Below are positions 46,715 through 58,449 of a DNA stretch of 64,000 nucleotides, piece after piece (position 1 is the first letter of the stretch; each line of letters starts with the position of its first letter). Below the pieces are notes generated by a model, which did not search any database, had not been told where the DNA came from, and saw nothing but the letters and a program-made list of their open reading frames with translations. This DNA comes from Watersipora subatra (lineage: Eukaryota > Bryozoa > Gymnolaemata > Cheilostomatida > Watersiporidae), in contig NC_088712.1 of NCBI RefSeq assembly GCF_963576615.1, positions 29,479,870 to 29,543,869 on the forward strand. The letters are read 5' to 3'. The position numbers and the translations under genes are program-made.

Positions 46715-49090
46715 CTACCAGAGACCTGGGAGTTTGAGCACTCGCCTCAAGATCTTAGCTGTTCCCAATAGCGCACTTTTCTGCAACTCACCTGAGTTGA
46801 TTGCTGTTGGTATTTGGGCAAGCCACATTTTATGCGCCGGTGTTATTGCGCCCAGTGCCCCAATGACTACTGGGATTACAGTTGTTCTTACATTCCAGCA
46901 TTTTTCAATCTCTTCTCCAAGAGGGAGATATTTCTCTACCTTTTCTTTTTCTTTGCTGGCTGTATTGTAGTCATTGGATACTGCTATATCTATTATAGTA
47001 GCCCTCTTGTTCTCCTTGTCTACCACCACTATATCTGGTTGGTTTGCTAGGACATGCTTGTCAGTTTGGATGTAGAAGTCCCAGAGGATCTTAGCCCGGT
47101 CATTTTCATTGACCTTACCAGGAGCTTCCCACCAGTGTTGTGGTTTATTAAGGCCATACTCATCACATAGATTTCTATACACAACACCTGCGACATGATT
47201 ATGCCGCTCAGTGTATGCGTTCCCTGCTAGCTGCTTGCATCCACTGATGATGTGTTGGATGGTCTCAGGTGCATCTTTGCACAGTCTGCATCTAGGATCG
47301 TCTCTAGTGTGATAGATTTTCGTTTGGAGTTGCCTTGTTGGGAGCACTTGCTCCTGGGCTGCCATGATTGGCGACTCTGTATTGGCCGTTAGGTTTCCTT
47401 TGTTCAGCCACATATATGTCTGGTGAAGATCGCTAACCTTACATATTTGTTGGTGGTAAGCACCATGAAGAGGTTTCGTGTGCCAGTCAATTTCTTCATC
47501 ATCAGGGCGTAGGTCCGTTGTAAGAGCAGCCGATTGAAATTCAGCTAGCAACTTATCTGAGATGGCCATGGAGGCTGCATATGCTTTGATGCTTTGCTCC
47601 TCCTCTTTCACTGTCTGCTGTACAATTTTGAGTCCCCTACCGCCATCTTTCCTATCAAGATACAATCTAGTAGTATCAGATTTTGGGTGGAGTGCTCCAT
47701 GCATGGTCAGCAGTTTACGAGTTGCTATATCTGTTTCTTTGATGGCTTCCTCAGTCCACTTTATTATGCCTGCTGGATATCTTATTACTGGTAGTGCGTA
47801 GGTATTTATTGCCATGACTTGGTTCTTGGCATTGAGCTGGCTCCGTAAGACCTGCCGAAGGCGTTTCTTGTATTCGGTAATGGCTTTGTGACGTACCTCG
47901 GCTTCGTGGTTGATGTTGCTTTGCATAATCCCCAAGTACTTGTACCCTTCTTCTATATCTTTGATGGTACCATTTGGCATTCTTAGGCCATCTGTGAGCA
48001 TAGAATGGCCTTTCTTAAGAAATAGCCTTCCACATTTCTCAATACCGAAGGTCATTCTGACGTCCTTGCTGTATACCTGAGTGAGGTGTATTAGCGAATC
48101 AATGTCCCTTTCTTTGTTAGCGTACAGCTTGATGTCATCCATGTAGAAAAGGTGGTTTATCTTGGTGTCACTCTTAAACTGGTACCCATATTGAGTCTCC
48201 TCCAGTGTATTGCTTAGAGGGTTTAGGCATATGCAGAAGAGCAGCGGTGATAAGGAGTCACCTTGATAGATGCCTCGTTTAATTTGTACACTCGCCAGCT
48301 TTTTGCCATTAGCCTCCAGTTCTGTCTTCCATTTGGTCATTGACATCTTGATGAATGCCACAAGAGCAGGGTGAACATTGTACATACTGAGGCACTCAAG
48401 TATCCAACTATGAGGAATTGAGTCATAGGCCTTTTTGTAGTCAATCCAAGCCATGGCAAGATTGGTTTGCCTTCTCTTGCTGTCTTGAGAGACCGTCCGA
48501 TCCACCAGTAACTGATGTTTAGCTTCTCGGGTGTTGCGCCCAATTCCTTTCTGAGCACTGGTCATATAGTGACTCATGTGCTCTTCCAGTTTGTCTGCAA
48601 CTATTCCTGAGAGCAGTTTCCAAGTGGTGGGCAAGCACGTTATTGGTCGATAGTTTTTAGGAATCGGCCCCTGCTTTGGATCTTTTATCAGAAGTACAGT
48701 TCGACCTTTGGTCAGCCATTCTGGATGGTCACCTTGTTCTATTGGGCATTCCATCTGCTTAGCCATTCTAGTGTGAAGTGATGTCAATTTCTTTAACCAG
48801 AAGGCTTGAATCATGTCATGGCCAGGTGCTGCCCAGTTCTTCATACGCTGCACTCTGCACTTGATGTCCTCTTTGCTGATGGTGAGTTTTTGCTGGGCCA
48901 CAGTGTGTTGATGGCTCTCTTTAAGCCTCTTCAGCCAATTTGCAGTGGTGTTATGAGTAGTCTCTTTCTTCCAGATGTCCTTCCAGAACTTTGAAGTGCT
49001 AGATCGGGGAGGCTCAGACATTGGCCTCTGCAGTTCACCTTTGAACTGGAAATACACTCTAGATGGATTATTGATGAACAGTTTGTTCAT
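46715..49090 (-). CDS. R4/Dong-like LINE protein: RT and restriction-like endonuclease (791 codons)
   Basis: Unbroken minus-strand frame. RT landmarks: NWAAPGHDMIQAFWLK, NYRPITCLPT, WIDYKKAYDSIPH (first Asp), GIYQGDSLSPLLFCICLN, FYMDDIKLYA (Asp pair) and KYLGI. Further on come a CCHC motif (CRLCKDAPETIQHIISGC) and a PD-(D/E)XK nuclease signature, QPDIVVVDK then ATIIDIAV. It ends with VIPVVIGALGA and LLGTAKILRRVL. This set (late nuclease, CCHC just before it) is that of the R2/R4 group; the YQGDSLSPLLF and MDDIKLYA words fit R4/Dong best. The frame is open upstream of this ATG, so the true start is in the N-terminal part at 49275-50042. The protein nicks target DNA and primes reverse transcription there. 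Confidence 0.88.
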   Translation of the reverse strand: MNKLFINNPSRVYFQFKGELQRPMSEPPRSSTSKFWKDIWKKETTHNTTANWLKRLKESHQHTVAQQKLTISKEDIKCRVQRMKNWAAPGHDMIQAFWLKKLTSLHTRMAKQMECPIEQGDHPEWLTKGRTVLLIKDPKQGPIPKNYRPITCLPTTWKLLSGIVADKLEEHMSHYMTSAQKGIGRNTREAKHQLLVDRTVSQDSKRRQTNLAMAWIDYKKAYDSIPHSWILECLSMYNVHPALVAFIKMSMTKWKTELEANGKKLASVQIKRGIYQGDSLSPLLFCICLNPLSNTLEETQYGYQFKSDTKINHLFYMDDIKLYANKERDIDSLIHLTQVYSKDVRMTFGIEKCGRLFLKKGHSMLTDGLRMPNGTIKDIEEGYKYLGIMQSNINHEAEVRHKAITEYKKRLRQVLRSQLNAKNQVMAINTYALPVIRYPAGIIKWTEEAIKETDIATRKLLTMHGALHPKSDTTRLYLDRKDGGRGLKIVQQTVKEEEQSIKAYAASMAISDKLLAEFQSAALTTDLRPDDEEIDWHTKPLHGAYHQQICKVSDLHQTYMWLNKGNLTANTESPIMAAQEQVLPTRQLQTKIYHTRDDPRCRLCKDAPETIQHIISGCKQLAGNAYTERHNHVAGVVYRNLCDEYGLNKPQHWWEAPGKVNENDRAKILWDFYIQTDKHVLANQPDIVVVDKENKRATIIDIAVSNDYNTASKEKEKVEKYLPLGEEIEKCWNVRTTVIPVVIGALGAITPAHKMWLAQIPTAINSGELQKSALLGTAKILRRVLKLPGLW

Positions 49091-49099
49091 TCTCTTGTT

Positions 49100-50042
49100 A
49101 TCCCGCTCTTTGGTGTACCGCTTCAGTCGTGCCGAGAGAGCTACTAGTAGCTGCTGTTTGGCAGATTCTAGAGCTTCTATTGTGGCTTCCCTTTTGGACG
49201 CTCCGAACTGTGGTTACATCTCTCACTGAGCCTACTAACTTTCTTGCGCAAGTCCTTGATCTTATTTTGTAGCCTCAGCTGCCAGGATGGAATGGCTTGA
49301 AGCCTTGTTGGCATTGGCTTAACAACTTGTTGGCATTGGCTCCATCCATCTCCTCCAAGATGACGGTTGCTGTACTGTAGATTAAGGCATTAGTCTCACT
49401 GATTGATCCAGTTGAGATTGACTCCAGTGCCATGTTAATGTCTTCTAACAGCTTCTTAGGTATGGACTTGCTAACTCTTCGTAGTGGTACCCTGCTTCCA
49501 TAATCATTAGCAGCTGACATCTTGTTGATGATATTTTCTGCATGCTCTCTCATCCTTGGATCAAGGTCCAAGTGCATGTCTTCTTCAACCCGTGAGTCAA
49601 CACATGATCGTGTATGTGTGACAGTGTGTGATGATATGCACTCCTCGTTGGTTGAGGTTACTTGGGTGAACTGTTCCCTAATTTCATCTACCTCAAGTTC
49701 CGATATGAGGTGCCGCTTGACTATGTTACTCCTCTGAGCTACAAGTTGCTTAGCGGTTAGTGGCAAGTCAGGGAGCATGTTTATCCACAGTTGATGCATC
49801 CTTCCCATATAGCCCCACTTTTGAGGTTCACTCATAAAGTAGCACTGCATGAGGTCCGTGTTATCAGTCCGAGTCCATTTCATCTGTTTTGAACCAGTAG
49901 CCCATTTTTCACTGCCTTGTCCTGGTTCAGCTACAGGCAGCGCGGACCTTGTTTGACCGGGCGACGTCCGAGCAGTTTGGTTATTGCACTCATCATAGAG
50001 GTTGTAGACGTTATACAAGCAAGGGTCTTGTCCAAGGACCAC
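49100..50042 (-). pseudogene. R4/Dong-like LINE, N-terminal region, frame-broken
   Basis: The minus-strand frame 50042-49275 contains MKWTRTDNTDLMQCYFMSEP, LPLTAKQLVAQRSNIVKR and LISELEVDEIREQF, a myb-like region typical of this group. It then leaves frame at a 22-bp tandem duplication (CTTGTTGGCATTGGCTTAAC repeated at 49304 and 49326). A second frame change near 49212 precedes the 791-codon frame. These two breaks disable an otherwise well-kept element. Confidence 0.75.
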
Positions 50043-50050
50043 CAGAAAAG

Positions 50051-50123
50051 TGCAGTTGTTGGGGTTTGAACTGAGGACCTAATGATCACGGTCCCAATAC
50101 CTTACCAACTGCGCTATCTGTCC
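50051..50123 (-). promoter_or_regulatory. tRNA-like module (A and B box) at the LINE 5' end
   Basis: Minus strand GGACAGATAGCGCAGTTGGT... with A box TAGCGCAGTTGG (complement 50105-50116) and B box AGTTCAAACCC. The TTC of the B box falls at the canonical tRNA positions 54-56 counted from the GG start. The stems are too imperfect for a tRNA gene. Possible internal Pol III promoter, or a SINE joined to the LINE. Confidence 0.6.
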
Positions 50124-50491
50124 TGTATATATATGTATATATATATATACATATATACAATGTATATATATACTATGTTTATATCATCTATCTATATCAA
50201 TACTCATATCAATACTCCTGTTAAACTTGCTAGTTTATGCGTTTTACTGAATATTATGTACACCAAACTGAGAGTTATGTGCACCATGGAATGAAAAGTC
50301 ATATTTAGTTATACTACAAACATCGCTGTTATATTACGCTACGTCATATCCTTTTTATTCTCTTCTGTTCGATGCAGCGTCAAGCGTTCTATATGATAAA
50401 ACTGCTGCTGTAAAATCTAATGTTTATGCTATCCTAGTGCAGCATCCACACATAAGTGGCTGCCAGTGAGCATCATAAACAACTCTCAACA
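50124..50491 (+). repeat. Rest of the copia 5' LTR
   Basis: Resumes in TA-rich sequence and ends ...CTCTCAACA directly before the primer-binding site. Confidence 0.7.
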
Positions 50492-50505
50492 GGTTATGGG
50501 CCCAG
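50492..50505 (+). other. Copia primer-binding site (initiator tRNA-Met anticodon arm)
   Basis: GGTTATGGGCCCAG is complementary to the anticodon region of initiator tRNA-Met, the internal-fragment priming used by animal copia elements. Confidence 0.8.
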
Positions 50506-50516
50506 GAACAGACTGC

Positions 50517-51281
50517 ACTTTGATGGTAATATAGAAACGTACAGCATATGAAAAATGCATTTTATTAACTATCTATACGCTTTGGATATTTCGATACACA
50601 AAGCTATACTCCCACTACCAACTGGCGTAGAAGATGAGGATTTTAATGTCAAAAACAGAAGAGCCTTCGCTGAACTTGTCCAAGTTTTGGATGACAGATC
50701 ACTGCAATTAATCATAAATGACGCTTCTAACAATAGGCGTGAGGCTTTAGTAGCATTATGTCAGTAAAGAGAAGCCCTGAGTAATAACTCAGGGCTATGA
50801 AGAATTAACGACAATATCAATGAAAGAAACCAAAGATGTCACTGACTACCTAATAAGAGCAGAGAGAGCCGCAACTCATCTTCGCTCTGCAGGTGAAACA
50901 ATATCAGAAAATTTAGTTATAGCTATGCTCTTAAAGGGTTTGCCTGCTTTGTTTAATTCGTTCACAGAAGTACATACTCAAACCGACTTCATCAAAACAC
51001 TCACTGAGTTTAAGGCCGCGCTAACAAGCCACTCAAATACGGAAGCTATCTGCACTCCTACACACACAACCGCCATGAGCTCTAAGACGTATAAGCTGCC
51101 TGCTAACCGCTGTAATACTAACAATTACAACAGTCACTACAACGCAAAAGCAAAACCTAGCAGCTGCAAAGTATGCCTCTTCTGTGGGAAACTGGACACA
51201 ATACGAAAACGTGCCATCAACGTTCGAAATTACGCTGTAGCTTCTGCCGAAAATCTGGATATGTTGAGAGTATATGCTTAA
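50517..51281 (+). pseudogene. Copia gag
   Basis: The frame begins FDGNIETYSI, has a TGA where Trp is usual (50549-50551), and continues MHFINYLYALD... to RREALVALCQ. A stop (50765) and frame change follow. The second part (50820-51281) reads VTDYLIRAERAATHLRSAGE, AMLLKGLP and FTEV, the UBN2-type Gag core. The zinc-knuckle region follows in another frame. Confidence 0.82.
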
Positions 51282-51898
51282 CTAAGAGAAAGAGCAGTGG
51301 CAGTGAAACGCCAACATCCGCCAATACTGTTGCTTCCAAATTTGAAGCAACATACTCATTTGCAATAGACACCACAATTGCTCAAAGTAAAGCCAATCAA
51401 AAACAATCCGACGACAGCCGTTCTCTTCTAGTGGACTGTGGTGCCACTACACACATTGTAAACAAGGCTGAATGCTTTATTTCATTCGACCCGGATTTTA
51501 AGGCCGACAACCATTATATTCAACTTGCCAACGGTACTTGAAGTAATCAAATGGCAACAGCACGAGGAACAGCTGAATTCCATGTATACAACACCGACAG
51601 TAATCCTAAACAAATACTGCTCACTAAAGCACTACTCGCTCAGTCATTTCTGATGAGCCTGTTTTCTGTGCACCCTGCTACTGACACAGGTGCCAGCCTG
51701 ACAATCTGTAAAGAAAAGACACAGCTTATTTCAAGAAATATAACATTTACTGTTACACGAAAAGGACCTTTGTACTTTTTATCGACATGCAAAGTACACA
51801 TATCACTCAATGTTTGTACACTTGCGCAATGGCACCGAGCGCTCGAACACATGAGTCACAATGATCTCATAAAACTACCGACAGTGACTAAAACATGA
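51173..51898 (+). pseudogene. Copia zinc knuckle, protease and pre-integrase region
   Basis: Shifted frame with GHNTKTC and CSFCRKSGYVESIC zinc-knuckle parts, then the aspartic protease LLVDCGATTHIV (DCGA where DSGA is common). A TGA at 51539-51541 interrupts. The pre-integrase block WHRALEHMSHNDL follows to 51898. Confidence 0.82.
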
Positions 51899-52553
51899 CT
51901 GTCCGCAGCACAAAGGCGGTAAAAACATGCAAGGAAAATAAACTGAGTCGAAGTCCAAAATCATGTGACGACACACTGCCTCGTGCAACAAAACCGCTAG
52001 AACGCGTGAACTCTGATGTATGTGGGCCAATAGAACCCGTTTTACGTGGTAGACACAGATACATAGTAAACTTTTGTGATGACTACTCGGGCATGATTTT
52101 TGTATTCCCAATCGATCTAAAAATGAAGTGCCAACCACACTCAAGAGATTCATTGCTGACACAGCTCTGATAGGAAACATTCTAGAAATACACAAAGACA
52201 ATGGTGGCGAAAACACTAGTAATGAATTCGCTAATATCCTACAAAACAATGGTATAAAACACTCGTCAACCACTCCATATTTGCCGCTCCAAAATGAACA
52301 ATCCAAAAGAGCTTGGCGTAGCTTACTACATATGGCTAGATGTCTCATAAACGAGTCTAAGCTCCCTAAATCATACTGGACATTTGCTATACGTTATGCT
52401 CAACACCTACATAACCGATCATTCCAGCAAAAGTCAAAATCGACCGCCTACAATCTATTCACAGATAGAAAACCAGATATGAGGAACCTACACAAATTTG
52501 GTTCAAACTGTATGTTCTACACCGAAACTCACAAACAGAAACTGCATCTTTGA
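51899..52553 (+). pseudogene. Copia integrase core, catalytic Glu replaced
   Basis: NSDVCGP (first Asp) and CDDYSG, a frame change near 52130, then KDNGGEN (second Asp) and LQNEQSKRAWRSL. In that last block the catalytic Glu of the usual SER-containing motif is Lys. With this change the integrase could not be active even without the frame break. Confidence 0.82.
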
Positions 52554-52628
52554 AGACAGCGTGGAAAGAACCTAGGTATCAACCCGACTAACAATGGCTA
52601 TTTTGTTCTCAACAACAGCAATAACAAC

Positions 52629-54356
52629 GTGATGACAACCCGTAACCTGTACACACACAACGAACCAGAAGTTGACTCTCTTTCAGATGATGAGAGCACA
52701 ACTCCCATACCAGCACCAGGTGCAGTTAATACCATCACTAACGCAGAGCCAACATCAACATCGTCACGACCACAGAGAGCTCGACGGCCTCCGTCGTATC
52801 TTGATGACTATCAATTACTGACTAACATCGACTACGCATGTGCTGCATTGCCCACACTACCTACAACATATGATGAAGCAATAAAGGCCAACGACGCCAA
52901 CAAATAGAAGGCAGCAATGGATTCTGAAATTTGTTTGCCAGGTGACAATCACATCTGGGAAGTAACAGAACTACCACCTCACCAGCACGAGATTAAAGGG
53001 AAGTGGGTGTATACATACAAACAAGGAAGCGCTGATGGACAAATTCAGTACAAGGCCAGATATGTAGCCAAAGGATATTCACAAATACCAGGCCAAGACT
53101 TCGACAAAACGTACTCGCTGACCACTCAATTCACATCTATTCGTACAATTCTTCAGCTGGCCGCAAACTCCAACTTACGTCTACACCAACTTGATGTTAA
53201 GGGGGCATATTTAAATGCGCTGATAGATAAGGAAATATATGTCGAACAACCACCAGGGTATGTAACGCACCAAAACAACGCATGCCTGACATGCAAACTA
53301 AACAAGTCATTGTATGGACTTAAACAAATTGGTAAGAACTAGCACAAACTATTGACAGAATTCCTAAAATCAAATGGATTCACACCAAATGATAGTGATG
53401 CCTGTGTATACAAGAAACACACCAACACAAATGACATATACCTGCTACATGTATTTTGGATTGACGACATCATAGTTGCTAGCAGTGACATGAAACAAGT
53501 CAGCACGGTGAAGGAGATGCTAAAAACTGCTTTCAAGATGGATGAAAGAAACCAACTAAGATGGTTTCTAGGTATTGACTTCCAACGACAACCTTATGGC
53601 AGCTACTGTATGAGCCAAGAACGTTATGTCAATGCCATACTCTCAAAATTCAATATGACTGACTGTAACCCAGCTGCAACGCCCGTCAACACGAACACAC
53701 GCCTTCTGACAGCTAGCGCTGACAAACAAGAGACCAATCAGGACGCTCAGTTTCTGTATCATCAAGCCCTTACATGTTTCATTTATCTTATGACTGGTAC
53801 ACGACCAGATATTGGTTGGACCATGTCAAAGCTTTCTCAGTTTCTCGAAAAACTCAACATCACACACGTACAAGCCGTCAAACGTTATCTTTGCTACTTG
53901 AAAGGAACCAAACACTATACCTTAAAATTCTCAGCTAAACCAAAAGACGAGCTGACCATGTTTACCTACTCTGATTGGGCCAGTGACACTGAAGACCGCC
54001 GCTCGACAAGTGGTTACCCCGTAACCTTAGGCACAGCACCAATTAGCTGGAATACACGTAAGCAAAGGACAGTGGCTCTCTCACCATGTGAGGCCGAGTA
54101 TCTCGCACTGACAGATACAGTCAAGGAAACACTTTACTTAAGAAACTTTCTTGGAGCACTTGGTCGAACGCTCAACGATAAAACTCCTGTCTACTGTGAC
54201 AATCAAAGGACTATCGCACGGGCTAGTAAGACAGGCAGCCAGCATGACCGCATGAAACATATTGACATATGATATCATTTTATCAAAGATCAGCCAGCAA
54301 TCGAATACAAATATGTTGCAGCAGCTAACAACGTAGCCGACGTACTTACAAAATAA
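52629..54356 (+). pseudogene. Copia reverse transcriptase and RNase H
   Basis: A linker with RPQRARRPPSYLDDY leads to a TAG at 52906-52908. The RT frame 52917-53342 has KARYVAKGYSQIPGQDF and QLDVKGAYLNA (first Asp) and ends in a TAG where Trp is usual (53340-53342). The same frame resumes with HVFWIDDIIVAS (Asp pair; W for the usual Y), then RWFLGIDF, TRPDIG and RYLCYLKGT. RNase H reads YSDWASD, LSPCEAEYLAL and DNQRTIARA. A TGA near 54270 and a stop at 54354-54356 end it. Point nonsense changes dominate. Confidence 0.88.
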
Positions 54357-54413
54357 TTATTTGACAAGATACGCCACCGCCAGGCTGTACACATGCTAAT
54401 GCTTGAGGGGGCA

Positions 54414-55052
<639 letters not shown>

Positions 55053-55901
55053 TAAACTTTAAATCGCTCACTATTTGCTCTCTCTTCCAAATCAAAATAC
55101 ACATACAAGTTAAAAAAATTATATTCACTGTTTGAATTTTGTAAAGCACTAATATGTTTTCAACTCTTTCATTCCAATGCATTTTATTAGATCTTAGTGT
55201 TAAGCCCTTGCTATAGTAGAAGTTTGCTGTTTACCAACCAATCATCCCAATAAATATATTTGCATTATTATAATATACTATTATTATAATATGATATAAA
55301 TCTGGAACCAAAGCATCCTAACCACTCAGTAATAACTAGTGCATTGGTCCGAGTACACGACAAGCAAGAATGTTATCAGTGAGCATCAGTGCGGAAATAC
55401 ATCACTGAGCTAAGGTGAAGGTCATGTCATCCTGATCACTTGTCAATAGATTTATCAATCGGAAGTTGCTGTAACATGACTTTTTGTTCGACGCCAAACC
55501 GAAAGTGGCATTTTCCTTCACTGATATAACTAACAATCCGTCCATTCACAGTAAAACCGTCCTGAGATCTAAATATGTCTTTCATTTCTCCCTCAACTGA
55601 TCTCACGAAGTTGTTATTGTCTTTGCGGTTGTGGAAACTAACTATTATTCTTCCCCAAAACTTCGTCTTAACCTTGAACCTTCCGTCGAACTCTTGCTGA
55701 TTGATTACCAAACTAGCGAGAGTCTTCGTAAAGGAAGGTAGTCTGATGTTACTGTCGACTGACCAGATGAGCTCCTTTTCTATTATCTCTCCTTCACTTC
55801 GACTCACAGCAACCTCACGAGAGAACCCACCGTTCAATTCAAATACCTAAAAAGGAAAATACAATTTACTGCTCCTAATGGCAAGCGTCTCTTCTAGTGT
55901 A

Positions 55902-57059
55902 TAATCCCACGACTAAACACGAGCGAAGCGATTGTTTGGGAGATTTATGATAAATGCATATGTGCACACAACTCACGAAAATTATTCATCAACGGTCGTC
56001 GCAAACCCTTGTACCAAAATCTCATCAACAAATTTAACCATTTTTCAATGGAGGTGTTTAACTATAATAACAATACAAAACACATATAAATCTATTTACA
56101 TGTAGATATGTTACCAAGTCTTTGAAATTTGTAGACAATACCCTAAACCTTACCCATGTGATTGGATTATACATAAATAGACAGATTAATTTGGCTTAAA
56201 ATCGCTATTAAAGCTTTGACAAGACTTTTTTATTCAGAATTAAGACTGGCCAACGAAACGCCGAGAAGGCCGAGAAACAGAAAGTAGAGCCATTAAGTCG
56301 TGCGCATTTCACAACAAAATCATGCACATTTCAACAGTCTATAGCATTGTCGAATTGCCAAAGATTTCTTTAACTAATGTAGAAATACTGAAAAGTAATT
56401 GTTTCTTTTTTGCCGATTTCAAAGTAACTGACATTTTAGATACTTATAATGTGTACTTTGGTATTCCAACTGATGTTCAAAACAGTGAAAGTAAAGGAAA
56501 TGACGATGATATTTTTTTAACAATTCTTATAAGATTATTACGATGCTTAATTAAAAGAATGATTATTCGATTTTATAAGATTTAGTTATAAGAATAGTCA
56601 TTCGAATTTACAAGATTGAAGTATATAGTGACCGATGTTGGGCAATATGTTACTATTATTATTTTTTCTAAATAATTTTGTTAAATAGATTTTCTAAAAA
56701 ACTAGATAAATATCACAACTTCTTGATAGTGGTTGCTATGACGATTTGAAATGTAAACATAATTGTGCATTGGTTTTCTATTATTACTGTATTACTATAT
56801 TATTAATACTGGTTATTCTAATAATATCAGTGCATTTTACTTCTAATATTGCATTTCTCCTATTGCAGGGGGAAGATATAAACATATAATCTTTTCCTTT
56901 CACTATTGCTGTTTGTTGTATATAATATAACTGCAGCTACTATTGCAGTTATCCTATTGCACTGCAGTGCCATTTGACTGCTAATATTGCATTTTTCAAC
57001 CATCAGTACCCTTTCTCTTTCCAATATCACTTTGGTCGTGGGCTGTATGACAGGGGAAT
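55902..57059. mobile_element. 1158-bp insertion with 10-bp target duplication (copy B only)
   Basis: TTCTAGTGTA flanks both sides (55892-55901 and 57060-57069). Near the ends CCCACGACTAAA and the complement of TTTGGTCGTGGG form short imperfect inverted repeats. No transposase frame. A 9-10-bp duplication would suit a MULE-type non-autonomous element; unproven. Confidence 0.6.
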
Positions 57060-57319
57060 TTCTAGTGTATTAAATAGCCACAAGTGTTGTACATGTATTA
57101 ACCTCACCCACACACCTTACACAGCATGCTCAGTGTTATTCCATAGTATTTATTCAGGCATATTGTATACATTTATTATATCATGTTGTATATTATATTG
57201 TATATTATATTATTTTGTATATTATATTCTATATTATATCATGTTGTATATTATGTTGTATATTATATCATGTTGTATACTATATTGTACATTATAATAT
57301 GTTGCATTTTTATATTGTA

Positions 57320-58070
57320 CAGTCAAACATGGATAACTTGCCCTCGGATAGCTCGAACACATGGTTTATTCAAACAGTTTTGTTTGGTCCGTTCCCACGC
57401 AATGATAAATTGCTTCAGATAACTCGACCTCAGCTTCGTTAACTCAAACAGTTTTCTGTTCAACGGCTACCGAGACGGTTGTTATCGCTTTAGAATATCA
57501 CTTTATTCCAAGCCATAGAGATAAACTCCAACTTTTAGGAGTTCGTAGGCGTCGTTATTACCACCATCGGCAAAATATTTTCGTCAACGACTTTTCTAAA
57601 GGTTTGGCGCAATTTGATTTTTACCAAACATCCGCTTAGCGATGGTCCTACAAAAGCTAGGAAAAGCAAAGTAACCTTTGCATAAACTTCAAGAGAAATC
57701 GGCAAAACCGATCTTGGTTAAAACGCTCAAAATAAAAAGATGTCTTTTCTTCTGAGCATTTCAACAGCGATAAAATTTTACTAATTTTAATCTGAAAACG
57801 TCCTGGCAGTCGCATCATATGAAACAACAAAAAATCTCAAGTGATAGAAAAATCTCTATACTTTCTGATAAAAGATTTTCAAACTTTACATTAAAAGCAT
57901 TTAATTTGAAACAAGCCATTCATGCTTTTGATTTATATTATAGTTTGTGTATGTACATGTATTTGCTAATAAATACATGGACTTATGACAGTGCTCTGAT
58001 TACTTGAAGTCTTGATAACTCAAACACTTTCACTCAGTCCTGTGAAGTTTGAGTTATCCATGTTTAACTG
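57320..58070. mobile_element. pogo-type MITE (751 bp), TA target duplication, copy B only
   Basis: Starts CAGTCAAACATGGATAACT; its right end is AGTTATCCATGTTTAACTG, with TA on both sides (57318-57319, 58071-58072). Subterminal repeats CTCGGATAGCTCGAACA and relatives. Absent from copy A. No transposase. Confidence 0.88.
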
Positions 58071-58336
58071 TATATTATATTATGTTGTATAGTATATAGT
58101 ATATTGTATATTTTATTAAGTTGTATATTATATTGTGTATTATAATTATATTATGTTGTATAGTATGTTTATTATCTTTTATTATACAAAAAACTCTAAA
58201 GAAGAAATAAAAAGCTTTGAAGAAAACAAAATTACGAAACAGTTTAAATTTGCCTAATACTTTACACTTTGTCCAAAACCAGAAAATACAAACAGCTTAT
58301 ATGAAAAAATTTAAAGATGCATAGTAGCGCTGTTTG

Positions 58337-58449
58337 CAGTCAGCATAACTTGCAGTCAGCATAACTTGCAGTCAGCATAACTTGCAGTCAGCATAACTTG
58401 CAGTCAGCATAACTTGCAGTCAGCATAACTTGCAGTCAGCATAACTTGC
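58337..58449. repeat. 16-bp tandem repeat, about 7 copies (copy B)
   Basis: GCAGTCAGCATAACTT units, ending at a GCGGTAT interruption. Copy A has about 13. Confidence 0.95.

Larger units (their letters stand above)
46653..50123 (-). mobile_element. R4/Dong-like LINE inserted in (TA)n of the copia 5' LTR
   Basis: A non-LTR element of about 3.5 kb flanked on both sides by TA repeats. It has an N-terminal myb-like region, RT, a CCHC motif and a C-terminal restriction-like endonuclease. Its 3' UTR contains CCAGGTCTCTGGTAGGAGAC on the minus strand. The 5' end carries a tRNA-like module. Dong elements are known to prefer simple TA-rich repeats, which fits the site. Confidence 0.85.

Noticed and set aside
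56974-57442. Tyr/Ile/Cys-rich open frames near 57 kb
   Set aside because: Low-complexity TA-rich sequence; they change frame freely and match no family.
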